A stretch of DNA of 34,967 nt from CAYNRG01 sp964399545 (GTDB taxonomy: Bacteria > Bacillota_I > Bacilli_A > Erysipelotrichales > Erysipelotrichaceae). The stretch spans positions 1-34,967 of the forward strand of contig CAYNRG010000010.1 in NCBI GenBank assembly GCA_964399545.1, in the 5' to 3' direction. Position numbers and translations under genes: made by a program. Of this stretch, positions 1 to 7,433 are shown in pieces. How positions within the stretch are numbered: position 1 is the stretch's first letter; each line of letters opens with the position of its first letter. Under the pieces are notes generated by a model. The model searched no databases. It was not told where the DNA came from and saw only the letters and a list, made by a program, of their open reading frames with translations.

Positions 1-20
1 AGCACGTTGCCAGGTTGTTT

Positions 21-48
21 GGATATCCGTATGGATATCCTTTTTTTT
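21..48 (+). terminator. Rho-independent terminator of an upstream gene
   Basis: GGATATCC (21-28) and GGATATCC (33-40) form a perfect 8-bp stem around the loop GTAT, followed by eight T residues (41-48). It ends transcription from a gene left of the window and separates it from the methyltransferase gene at 94. Confidence 0.85.
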
Positions 49-93
49 AATTTCGGTATTTATTCGTTAGAAAGAGTATGATAGAATTAATTT

Positions 94-696
94 ATGGAAA
101 AAATAGAAAATTTAAAAGAATACGCAAAAGACAATAATGTGCCTATTATGCAAGATGAAGGAATTGATTTTCTTTGCAAGTATATTACTGAACATGGGGT
201 TGAAACTATATTAGAATGTGGAACAGCGATTGGATATTCGGCCATTAAAATGGCTTCGCAATCATCCAAAATTCGAGTGGATACCTGTGAAATTAAAGAG
301 GAACTTGTTGAAATAGCGAGAAGAAATATTGCGGAAAAAGGATTAGAAAGCCAAATTAGTGTTTATTGTGGAGATGCTGCAATTTTTGAAACTGCTGAAA
401 AATATGATTTGATTTTTGTAGATGCAGCAAAAGCACAATATCAAAAATACATGGACCATTTTTTGGGAAATTTAAAAGAAGGAGGATGTTTTGTTTTTGA
501 TAATTTGGAATTTCATGGATTGGTCAATGATATAGAAAGCATAAAATCAAGGAATACAAGGCAATTAGTCAAAAAAATAAAAAAATTCAAGGAAGATCTA
601 TTCTCTTGCCCGAATATAGAAACTCAGTATTTTCCTGAAATTGGAGATGGAATAGCAGTAGTAAAAATAAAAAAAAAGATAAGAAAAGTACAGTAA
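94..696 (+). CDS. trmR: TrmR/YrrM-like SAM-dependent O-methyltransferase
   Basis: A 200-residue class I methyltransferase of the small O-methyltransferase family. The SAM-binding motif I ECGTAIGYS lies at residues 41-49. DLIFVDAAK (about 105-113) and FDNLEFHG (about 135-142) correspond to the metal and substrate region of this family. The best-known Bacillota member, TrmR (YrrM) of Bacillus subtilis, methylates 5-hydroxyuridine at the tRNA wobble position to 5-methoxyuridine; length and the DN-x3-FHG segment fit. The usual partner genes of the U32 peptidase type are not seen here, since the window begins just upstream. The ATG at 94 has only a weak ribosome binding site. The family is certain, the tRNA substrate is an inference, and a catechol-type O-methyltransferase remains possible. 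Confidence 0.7.
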   Translation: MEKIENLKEYAKDNNVPIMQDEGIDFLCKYITEHGVETILECGTAIGYSAIKMASQSSKIRVDTCEIKEELVEIARRNIAEKGLESQISVYCGDAAIFETAEKYDLIFVDAAKAQYQKYMDHFLGNLKEGGCFVFDNLEFHGLVNDIESIKSRNTRQLVKKIKKFKEDLFSCPNIETQYFPEIGDGIAVVKIKKKIRKVQ

Positions 697-728
697 ATAT
701 GATAAAATAGAAATGTGAGGTGTACGAT

Positions 729-1940
729 ATGAAGAAAAGTCTATTGGCAACAGTATTAATGGCATCAGCAGCCGTAGCTGTTTACTTGATTAACGATGAA
801 AAGGGCGCTAAAGTGAATAAAGGGCAGAGACGTGCAATCAAAGTGAGATCTAAAGAAGAGAATGATGAGTTGTTAAGAACAATCCAGGAAATAGAAAATC
901 TTCCAAGTAATGGTTCTAAACGCTTTAGTTTTGATGTGGAAGAGCTTCAACAAAATGAAGATGAAGATATTCTTGAAGGAATTTCATTAAATCCAATCCA
1001 TACTACTGAGCAAGAGGAAAAGAGCGAAGTATTAGAGACTTTTGAGTTGGAAAATATCGAATTTAACGATGAAATAATACCTAGTATCGAGGATATGAGT
1101 GAAGAAGTAAATCTAGATCAAACAGAAAAAGAAGGCAGTGTCAGTGATAATGATTTTAAATCAGTGATTAATGAAGAAATAGTTACTAATGAAGAAGTGA
1201 TTGATGAAACAGAGACTAAAGAAGAGGTAGTTAATGAAAAAGCCATTCATGAAGACGTGCTTAATGAAGAGTTGATTAATGAAACGGCGGTTGAGGAACC
1301 TGAAGAGTTAGAAGAAATTGAAATTTCTGAATCTGATGGAGAAAAAATTGATTTTTCTGCATTTCTTAAAAATGTAGAAGAAAATGAAGAGGAACTCGTG
1401 GAGCCTATTATTGCTGATATCATTGAGGAAGATCTTCCAATCACGGATGAGGACTTTAGAAAAATGTTTGAATCTGATGATGAGGTAGAAGAACTTGAAG
1501 AAATTTCTTTGGATGAGATCGAAATTGAAGAAAGTAGTGAATCATTGGAAGAAGCGGTTTTTAATCAAGAAGAAGAAAAGGAAGATGAATTTTCAGAAAC
1601 AATCAAAGAGATAGGTCTGTTATATCCATACTTAAATCAAGGCTTTATTGGAAAAATATTACAGCAGTTACCTCATTTCACTGAAGAGTTTAAAAATGGC
1701 GATACTTGTCGCATCGTACATAAAGTTCAATTCCATGAATCAAATAATTTGATGAGATTTTTAGAAATTATCCGTGGTCAAGGGTATGAGGTTGTGGGAA
1801 CAGATGCTAATAATAACATCTTGCTTCAGTTGGATTTTGTAACACAAGAAAGTAAAATTTTAAGTGAAATTTATAATATTTCAAACCAAGTAAATTATTT
1901 AGATGGAATTTATAGAGGTTATGAATTAGAAGCAGTGTAG
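729..1940 (+). CDS. Membrane-anchored acidic protein of unknown function
   Basis: I do not recognise this 403-residue protein. It starts with a short basic end (MKKS) and one hydrophobic segment (about residues 4-21), either a membrane anchor or an uncleaved signal. About 260 residues follow that are extremely rich in Glu and Asp with imperfect repeats such as NEEVI, NEKAI and NEELI, probably disordered. The last 110 or so residues are of normal composition and look folded (from GLLYPYLNQ to YRGYELEAV). Anchor plus acidic linker plus C-terminal domain resembles division or envelope adaptor proteins in layout only. ATG 729 is preferred over the in-frame GTG at 720 because GAGGTG (717-722) sits six bases before it. 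It follows the methyltransferase by 32 bases and ends in its own terminator. Confidence 0.75.
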   Translation: MKKSLLATVLMASAAVAVYLINDEKGAKVNKGQRRAIKVRSKEENDELLRTIQEIENLPSNGSKRFSFDVEELQQNEDEDILEGISLNPIHTTEQEEKSEVLETFELENIEFNDEIIPSIEDMSEEVNLDQTEKEGSVSDNDFKSVINEEIVTNEEVIDETETKEEVVNEKAIHEDVLNEELINETAVEEPEELEEIEISESDGEKIDFSAFLKNVEENEEELVEPIIADIIEEDLPITDEDFRKMFESDDEVEELEEISLDEIEIEESSESLEEAVFNQEEEKEDEFSETIKEIGLLYPYLNQGFIGKILQQLPHFTEEFKNGDTCRIVHKVQFHESNNLMRFLEIIRGQGYEVVGTDANNNILLQLDFVTQESKILSEIYNISNQVNYLDGIYRGYELEAV

Positions 1941-1962
1941 AGAACGTTATGTTCTCTTTTTT
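1939..1962 (+). terminator. Terminator overlapping the stop codon of the acidic protein gene
   Basis: AGAGAAC (1939-1945) pairs with GTTCTCT (1951-1957) around GTTAT, followed by a T-run. The stem begins within the TAG stop codon. Confidence 0.85.
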
Positions 1963-2001
1963 ATATAAGTCTTTTAGCAAGATAAAAAGGAAGTGAATAA
2001 A

Positions 2002-2031
2002 CTTTCATTTAAGAAGAATATAGTATATAAT
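2002..2031 (+). promoter_or_regulatory. Candidate promoter of the ecfA1-ecfA2-ecfT-truA operon
   Basis: A perfect -10 box TATAAT lies at 2026-2031. The -35 region is weak: CTTTCA at 2002-2007, 18 bases upstream. A GAGGT ribosome binding site (2043-2047) follows before the ecfA1 ATG. Confidence 0.6.
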
Positions 2032-2054
2032 AAAAAGGCTTTGAGGTAAAGAAA

Positions 2055-2882
2055 ATGAAAGTAATTAATGTAGAAAAATTAAGTTTCTCCTATGATCAAG
2101 AAAGTCTTGCAGTGCAGGATGTTTCTTTTAGTGTGGATAAAGGGGCGTATACGACAATTATTGGTCATAATGGAAGTGGGAAAAGTACAATTGCTAAACT
2201 ATTAATTGGACTTTTAGAAAAAACAGAAGGTGAGATTACGATCGATGGATTAGAATTGAATATTAAGAATATCCAAAATATCCGAAATAAAGTTGGGATT
2301 GTTTTTCAAAATCCAGATAATCAGTTTATTGGCGCAACTGTACGAGATGATATTGCATTTGGTCTAGAAAATCACTGTATTCCCCAAGTAGAAATGAGTG
2401 AAATTATAGAAACTCATGCGAGAAAAGTAAATATGGAAAACTTTTTAGATAGCGAGCCCACAAAATTATCAGGAGGGCAAAAACAGCGAGTTGCTATTGC
2501 AGGTGTATTGGCGATGAAACCAGATGTTTTAATTTTTGATGAAGCGACAAGTATGTTAGATCCACAAGGAAAATCTGAGATAAAAGCGATGATTCAAGAA
2601 ATTAATAAAGAGAATAAAATTACCGTTATTTCAATTACTCATGATATTGAAGAAGTAGTTTTTAGTGATCATGTTTTAGTTATGGATAAAGGGAAAGTGG
2701 TCATGGATGGAAAACCAGAAGAAATTTTATGTCGCAAAAAAGAACTTATCGAATTAGCTTTAGATATTCCTTTTGCTTTTAAGGTGCAAGAAGCGTTTGA
2801 AGATGAAGGTATTATTTTAAATAAGAAGATGACAAAAGAGGGGATGGTGGAAGAGTTATGTCAATTTGTTTCGAAAAATTAA
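2055..2882 (+). CDS. ecfA1: Energy-coupling factor transporter ATPase EcfA1
   Basis: A 275-residue ABC ATPase. Visible are Walker A GHNGSGKST (37-45), the Q-loop FQNPDNQ, signature LSGGQKQR and Walker B LIFDEATSMLDP, with the switch His in ITHDIEE. It pairs with EcfA2 to drive EcfT and an exchangeable substrate-binding S subunit that imports vitamins or trace metals across the cell membrane. Gene order ecfA1-ecfA2-ecfT-truA is the common arrangement in Bacillota and supports the name. No S-component gene lies in the window, as expected for a shared (group II) module. The start has GAGGT seven bases upstream. The end overlaps ecfA2 by 25 nt, suggesting translational coupling. Confidence 0.93.
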   Translation: MKVINVEKLSFSYDQESLAVQDVSFSVDKGAYTTIIGHNGSGKSTIAKLLIGLLEKTEGEITIDGLELNIKNIQNIRNKVGIVFQNPDNQFIGATVRDDIAFGLENHCIPQVEMSEIIETHARKVNMENFLDSEPTKLSGGQKQRVAIAGVLAMKPDVLIFDEATSMLDPQGKSEIKAMIQEINKENKITVISITHDIEEVVFSDHVLVMDKGKVVMDGKPEEILCRKKELIELALDIPFAFKVQEAFEDEGIILNKKMTKEGMVEELCQFVSKN

Positions 2883-3718
2883 GTCACACCTACTCTCAAG
2901 ATACCCCATTTGCATATGCTGCATTGAAAGATGTTAGTTTAAATTTGGATGAGGGAAAAGTTACTGCGATTATTGGAGCGACAGGATCAGGGAAAAGCAC
3001 TTTAGTTCAGCACTTAAATGCTTTACTCCTTCCAACGGAAGGAAAACTTTCGCTGTTAGGAAGAGTTATTCAAGCAGGAGAGAAACCCAAAAAGTTGAAG
3101 AGTTTACGAAAAGAAGTAGGATTAGTTTTTCAATTTCCAGAATATCAATTATTTGAAGAAACAATTTTAAAGGATGTTATTTTTGGACCTAAAAATTTTG
3201 GAGTCAGTGATGAAGAAGCGACTACTCGTGCAAAGGATGCTTTGAGATTAGTCAAAATACCAGAGAATTATTTGGAGAGATCTCCCTTAGATTGCTCAGG
3301 AGGACAGAAAAGGCGTGTGGCTATTGCTGGAATTTTAGCAATGAATCCAAGTATTTTGGTTCTAGATGAACCGACCGCTGGATTAGATCCTCAAGGTGCA
3401 CAAGAAATGATGTCTTTATTTAAACAATTAAACCATGAATATAATAAGACTATTTTAATTGTTACGCACGATATGGAACATGTGCTGACTTATTGTGATG
3501 ATGTTGTAGTGATGAAAGAAGGAAAAGTTCATTGTAAGCAAAGTGTTTTTGATTTTTTTAGAAATGATGAACTAATGAAAGAGGTAGGAGTTCTTCCACC
3601 GGCAGTCATTGAATTTCGCCAACAACTTATCAATAAAGGATTTCACCTTTCAGAAAGTGCTATGTCATTAGCTGCAATTACTAAAGAAATTGCAAAGCAG
3701 GTGAAAACTCATGAATAA
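2858..3718 (+). CDS. ecfA2: Energy-coupling factor transporter ATPase EcfA2
   Basis: A 286-residue second ABC ATPase of the ECF module. Walker A is GATGSGKST (40-48), the Q-loop is FQFPEYQLF, the signature is CSGGQKRR (Cys instead of the usual Leu at the first position), Walker B is LVLDEPTAGLDP and the switch His is in VTHDMEH. The FPEYQLFEET segment is typical of EcfA2 rather than EcfA1. Its start lies inside ecfA1 (25-nt overlap) and its end overlaps ecfT by 8 nt, so the three subunits are made in a coupled series. Confidence 0.93.
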   Translation: MSICFEKLSHTYSQDTPFAYAALKDVSLNLDEGKVTAIIGATGSGKSTLVQHLNALLLPTEGKLSLLGRVIQAGEKPKKLKSLRKEVGLVFQFPEYQLFEETILKDVIFGPKNFGVSDEEATTRAKDALRLVKIPENYLERSPLDCSGGQKRRVAIAGILAMNPSILVLDEPTAGLDPQGAQEMMSLFKQLNHEYNKTILIVTHDMEHVLTYCDDVVVMKEGKVHCKQSVFDFFRNDELMKEVGVLPPAVIEFRQQLINKGFHLSESAMSLAAITKEIAKQVKTHE

Positions 3719-4508
3719 TTTTGTTTTAGGGAAATATATGCCTTTAAATTCAGTCATTCATCGATTGGATCCACGAGTTAAAATTATGTCCATGTTATCT
3801 ATCTTGGTTACGATTTTTTTTCCTGTTGGATGGATAGGCTATGGAATTCTAGGATTCTTTATTTTATTGACAGTGTTCTTATCAAAGTTGAAACTAAATT
3901 TCATTTGGAAAGCTATGCGACCAATGTTGTTTATGTTGCTATTTTTGCTAATTTTAAATATTTTTGTATTAAAAACAGGAGTATTATTAGTTGAAATTGG
4001 ATGGTTTACGGTTTATAGCGATGCTATTTTTCAAACCTTATTTATAGCGGTTCGATTAATATTAATGATTATGGTTACTACGGTTTTAACGGCTACGACA
4101 AAGCCCTTAGACTTAACCTTAGGAATCGAGGATTTATTGAAACCATTTAAAAAAATTGGTGTTCCCGCTCATGAGATTGCTATGCTCATCTCTATTGCTT
4201 TGAGATTTATTCCAGATTTAATTGAAGAAACCCAACGAATTTTACGAGCTCAAGCTTCTCGAGGAGTGGATTTAAATGAAGGAAAAATTAAGGAAAAAAT
4301 CATGGCGATTTTATCACTAATCGTTCCTCTATTTGTTTCAGCTTTTCAACGTGCAGAGGATTTAGCAAATGCAATGGAATCTCGTGGGTATGCACCAGGA
4401 AAAGAACGTACAAGATATAAAGTATTGAAGGTAGAGAAAAGAGATTGGATTTTTATGATGCTAGTCTTTATGTTAGCGACGACAATGATTGTCGTAGCCT
4501 TAGTATAA
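3711..4508 (+). CDS. ecfT: Energy-coupling factor transporter transmembrane protein EcfT
   Basis: A 265-residue integral membrane protein with several strongly hydrophobic stretches (about 25-60, 67-90, 100-125 and 245-264). The two conserved coupling-helix motifs of EcfT are visible as AQASRGVDL and NAMESRGY; the Arg-Gly pairs contact the two EcfA subunits. The start is preceded by AGGTG inside ecfA2. The stop overlaps the truA start (TAATG). Confidence 0.92.
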   Translation: MNNFVLGKYMPLNSVIHRLDPRVKIMSMLSILVTIFFPVGWIGYGILGFFILLTVFLSKLKLNFIWKAMRPMLFMLLFLLILNIFVLKTGVLLVEIGWFTVYSDAIFQTLFIAVRLILMIMVTTVLTATTKPLDLTLGIEDLLKPFKKIGVPAHEIAMLISIALRFIPDLIEETQRILRAQASRGVDLNEGKIKEKIMAILSLIVPLFVSAFQRAEDLANAMESRGYAPGKERTRYKVLKVEKRDWIFMMLVFMLATTMIVVALV

Positions 4509-5251
4509 TGCGATATTTTGTTAAAGTTGCCTATGATGGAACCAATTATGCAGGGTGGCAACATCAGCCAGGAAAAAAAACTATTCAGCTAGCAATTGAG
4601 GAAGCCTTAGAAAAAATTGTCCACAAAAAAGTAATGATTCATGGTAGTGGTCGAACAGATGCTAAAGTACATGCGCTGGGGCAAAGGTTTCATTTTGATA
4701 GCGACAATAAAATGACTTCGGAGCAGTGGCTACGAGCACTTAATGCACTGCTTCCCAAAGATATTGTCGCAAAGGACGTCACTCAAGTAGATGATCAAGC
4801 TCATTGCCGACGTGATGCAGTTGAAAAGCATTACGAATATTGGCTAAATATGGGAGAGTATAACCTTTTTGAAAGAAATATAATTAATCAGGTCAATCGT
4901 AAATTAGATCTACAAGCAATGAAAAAAGCTAGTTCTTATTTTATAGGAACCCATGATTTCTCTTCTTTTTGTGCAAACACGAAAGAGGAAAAGGAGAATC
5001 AGGTGAGAACGATCTTTGATATACAGTGGATAGAGAAAGAAGATAAGGTTGGAATTCGATTTATTGGCAATGGATTTATGCGATATATGATTCGCATGTT
5101 AGTAGGGAGCTTAATTGAAGTTGGAAAGAATAAAGTTGTTCCCGAACATGTGAAAATGGTCTTGGAACAAAAAGATAAAAATGCATGCAATTATAACTGT
5201 GATCCATGCGGTCTTTACTTAGTAGATGTTAAGTATGAAAAAAAAAGTTGA
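4508..5251 (+). CDS. truA: tRNA pseudouridine(38-40) synthase TruA
   Basis: A 247-residue enzyme that converts uridines 38-40 of the tRNA anticodon arm to pseudouridine. The catalytic Asp is D51 in GSGRTDAKVHALGQ. The N-terminal VKVAYDGTNYAGWQ and the later GNGFMRYMIRMLVG are family hallmarks. I chose ATG 4508, which shares its A with the ecfT stop (TAATG); a longer in-frame ORF from 4445 would duplicate ecfT coding sequence and lacks the family N-terminus. There is no separate ribosome binding site, so translation is probably coupled to ecfT. Confidence 0.95.
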   Translation: MRYFVKVAYDGTNYAGWQHQPGKKTIQLAIEEALEKIVHKKVMIHGSGRTDAKVHALGQRFHFDSDNKMTSEQWLRALNALLPKDIVAKDVTQVDDQAHCRRDAVEKHYEYWLNMGEYNLFERNIINQVNRKLDLQAMKKASSYFIGTHDFSSFCANTKEEKENQVRTIFDIQWIEKEDKVGIRFIGNGFMRYMIRMLVGSLIEVGKNKVVPEHVKMVLEQKDKNACNYNCDPCGLYLVDVKYEKKS

Positions 5252-5290
5252 TTTTTCCAATCAGTTTAGAATAACAAGGTTAAATTTAGA

Positions 5291-5334
5291 AGGAGCCGAT
5301 TTTTGTAAGACGCAAAATAGGGTCCTTTTTATTT
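5291..5334 (+). terminator. Probable terminator of the ecf-truA operon
   Basis: An imperfect stem runs from AGGAGCC (5291-5297) to GGTCCT (5321-5326), with an inner ATTTT/AAAAT pairing, followed by a T-rich tract to 5334. It has small bulges. Confidence 0.65.
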
Positions 5335-5363
5335 TAACTGAATAGAATCAATGTTTTTGAGAC

Positions 5364-5395
5364 TAAAAAAAGCCAACTTATATTAAGGATGGCTT
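5364..5395 (-). terminator. Terminator of the XRE-cupin regulator gene
   Basis: Read on the minus strand, AAGCCA (5395-5390) pairs with TGGCTT (5375-5370), followed by a T-run (5370-5364). It lies just downstream of the regulator stop codon. Confidence 0.75.
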
Positions 5396-5407
5396 AGTAA
5401 GAATTCT

Positions 5408-5995
5408 TTAGTTTGAAGGTAAATTTTGGAAGGGGTTAGGTGTATTTACAACAATGAAACGAGTAATTTTATTGGTCTGATTTTGCCAATTATGCTCATT
5501 TTCAGATTGAAGGCTGATGCTATCTCCTGGATATAGAGATACCTTTTGCTTGTTCACGTAGATGGTTAGAACACCTTCTAAAACATAGATAAACTCCTCA
5601 CCTTGGTGAGAGTAGGTTATTTGCTCATCGAGTTCTTCTGATAAAGGCAGCAAGGTGAACTCACGAGCTAGAAAATGATAGGATTCTAAATTGTTTGATA
5701 AAGGGTATTGAATCATTTGTGGGGTTACAGATTGATAAGCCTTCTCGAAAGAGCGAACGACATCAACATCCGAGTCAGAGGGCAGGTTGTTGAAAAAAAC
5801 ATTGATCGGAACATCAAGGATCGTTGCAATTTTCATTAAAGAGTCAATTGCTACTGTGGAGAGACCTCGTTCGAGCTGGGATAGAAACCCAGTAGACAAA
5901 CCACTTCCTGCACTAACTTCTTTCAGTGTTAATTTTTTTGCTAAGCGTAATTCTTTTACTTTCAATCCAATAAGAGAGGATGTTTTGTTTTTCAT
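5408..5995 (-). CDS. XRE-family HTH / cupin-2 transcriptional regulator
   Basis: A 195-residue two-domain regulator. Residues about 8-65 are a Cro/C1-type helix-turn-helix (LRLAKKLTLKEVSAGSGLS, then LSQLERGLSTV). Residues about 110-185 form a cupin-2 beta barrel (HQGEEFIYVLEGVLTIYV, LYPGDSI, ENEHNWQN) that normally binds a small effector. The start is set by AAGGAG just upstream. It is divergent from the Gate-domain/HypD/ProC operon with about 240 bp between, which makes it the likely local regulator of hydroxyproline use. The effector (hydroxyproline, proline or a metabolite) is inference. It has its own promoter and terminator. Confidence 0.88.
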   Translation of the reverse strand: MKNKTSSLIGLKVKELRLAKKLTLKEVSAGSGLSTGFLSQLERGLSTVAIDSLMKIATILDVPINVFFNNLPSDSDVDVVRSFEKAYQSVTPQMIQYPLSNNLESYHFLAREFTLLPLSEELDEQITYSHQGEEFIYVLEGVLTIYVNKQKVSLYPGDSISLQSENEHNWQNQTNKITRFIVVNTPNPFQNLPSN

Positions 5996-6013
5996 AAAAG
6001 CTCCTTTTTAATT

Positions 6014-6043
6014 ATTATATTGTAACTAAAAGGGGGTTGTCAA
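6014..6043 (-). promoter_or_regulatory. Promoter of the XRE-cupin regulator gene
   Basis: On the minus strand, TTGACA (6043-6038) and TATAAT (6019-6014) are both perfect consensus boxes with an 18-bp spacer. The predicted start of RNA is only a few bases before the ribosome binding site, so the leader is very short. Confidence 0.75.
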
Positions 6044-6117
6044 ATGAAGGATTTAAAATTAAGAGGAGTGAACATACAAACCAAAAAAACCATAAATATG
6101 AACAAAAATTAAAAAAA

Positions 6118-6209
6118 TTCACATACTCATGAAATTTAATTGACAAAACATGAATGTGGTGTGAAAATTGAATTATAAATTCACAGTGATGAAAATATCA
6201 TCATGTGAA
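6118..6209. promoter_or_regulatory. Candidate operator region with TTCACA inverted repeats
   Basis: The hexamer TTCACA or its complement occurs four times in alternating orientation: 6118-6123 (+), 6160-6165 (TGTGAA), 6180-6185 (+) and 6204-6209 (TGTGAA). The last pair closes a nearly perfect 30-bp dyad (6180-6209) that also contains TGATGA and TCATCA arms, with one extra G on the left. This dyad lies between the -10 box and the ribosome binding site of the operon, where a bound repressor would block elongation or the RNA could fold. The first and second copies flank the -35 box and overlap the -10 box. Binding by the adjacent XRE-cupin protein is inference. Confidence 0.55.
6140..6168 (+). 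promoter_or_regulatory. Promoter of the hydroxyproline operon
   Basis: A perfect -35 TTGACA (6140-6145), a 17-bp spacer and an extended -10 (TGT, then GAAAAT at 6163-6168). It faces the operon starting at 6235. Confidence 0.7.
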
Positions 6210-6234
6210 AAAAAAGACAAAGGAGAGAGAATAT

Positions 6235-7410
6235 ATGACAAGCGAAAAAATGAAAGAGTCAGTAGGGGGAAAGGTCCAGGTAAAAGCAATATCTAAGGAA
6301 ACTTATTTTGTATTGTTTGGTTTCATCTTATTTTTTGGATATCTTGGTTATGAAATGGGGATGGACAAGGTCTTTAGTGTTATGATGAAGACAGGACATG
6401 ATGTTCTTATGAATACATCATTCTACATTATGGCGGTAGCTATTCTTGCAGGAGCTGCGGCTGGATTGATGTCTGAATTTGGGTTGATTGCTTTGGTAAA
6501 TAAGGTGATTTCGCCAATTATGCGTCCACTATTTGGATTGCCTGGAGCATCCGCATTAGGAGCAGTCACAACGTATATTTCAGATAACCCAGCAATTTTA
6601 TCGTTAGCAGAAGATGAGGGGTTTGATCGCTATTTTACAAAGGCTGAAAAAGCAACATATACAAATTTAGGGACGACATTTGGAATGGGGTTGATTGTTA
6701 CAGCGTATATGTTAAGTTTAGGAAGTGAATATTTCATGGCAGTTTTTATTGGAAATATTGGTGCTATTTTTGGAGGGGTATTATCAGTAAGGTTGATGCT
6801 TCGCTATGCCAAGAAGTATTATAATGAAGATAAAAAATACAAAATTAAAATTGATTCAAAAGGTCCTGAAATGCGACTAGCTCGTAAAGGAAGTGGATTT
6901 GAAAGATTTATGGGAGCGATGATGGATGGAGCACGCTCAGGAGTTACATTAGGTCTAGCTTGTGCAAGTGGAACAGTTCTGATTTGTACATTTGTTATGA
7001 TTTTGACATTTGGACCAGCAGGAGCGAATGGAGAATATTTGGGTGTTGCTTATGAAGGAGTGGAACTATTGCCGACTGTGGGCGCATATTTCACACCAAT
7101 ATCTAATTTACTTTGGGGATTCAATGTTCCTGAGTTATTGGCATATCCGTTTACTGCTCTAGGAGCAGTAGGAAGTGCTATGGGCCTAACTAAAGGATTT
7201 TTAGATGCAGGGTTTGCAACTGCAAATACTGTAGCAACCTTTACAGGAATGGGGATTTGTATGTCTGGGTTCTTAAGTACGCACATGGGAATGCTAGATA
7301 CACTAAAACAAAATCAATTTGCAAAAATTGCTATTTTAACACAATTGGCAGGAGGCGCATTTGCAGGGTTTGTGGCTAATTACCTTTTCAAGTTACTAAC
7401 TATGTTTTAA
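6235..7410 (+). CDS. Gate-domain (nucleoside-recognition/YjiH-like) membrane protein, candidate hydroxyproline transporter
   Basis: A 391-residue polytopic membrane protein with roughly eight to ten hydrophobic segments. Two regions rich in Gly and small residues (about 60-160, with GLPGASALGAVTTYISDNPAI; about 230-390, with FTGMGICMSGFLSTHMG) fit the repeated Gate/nucleoside-recognition fold, found in nucleoside and other transporters and in uncharacterised YjiH-type proteins. I start at ATG 6235, which has AGGAG at 6221-6225; the in-frame GTG at 6205 lies inside the operator-like dyad and has no ribosome binding site. As first gene of the HypD-ProC operon it could import hydroxyproline or export proline; that role rests only on context. 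Confidence 0.72.
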   Translation: MTSEKMKESVGGKVQVKAISKETYFVLFGFILFFGYLGYEMGMDKVFSVMMKTGHDVLMNTSFYIMAVAILAGAAAGLMSEFGLIALVNKVISPIMRPLFGLPGASALGAVTTYISDNPAILSLAEDEGFDRYFTKAEKATYTNLGTTFGMGLIVTAYMLSLGSEYFMAVFIGNIGAIFGGVLSVRLMLRYAKKYYNEDKKYKIKIDSKGPEMRLARKGSGFERFMGAMMDGARSGVTLGLACASGTVLICTFVMILTFGPAGANGEYLGVAYEGVELLPTVGAYFTPISNLLWGFNVPELLAYPFTALGAVGSAMGLTKGFLDAGFATANTVATFTGMGICMSGFLSTHMGMLDTLKQNQFAKIAILTQLAGGAFAGFVANYLFKLLTMF

Positions 7411-7433
7411 TTAAGAAGAAATGAGATGATAAA

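Noticed and set aside
720..728. GTG at 720 as start of the acidic protein
   Set aside because: It overlaps the GAGGTG ribosome binding site that serves ATG 729.
729..1940. Acidic protein as a ZipA homologue
   Set aside because: Only the general layout is similar; the C-terminal sequence shows no ZipA features I can identify.
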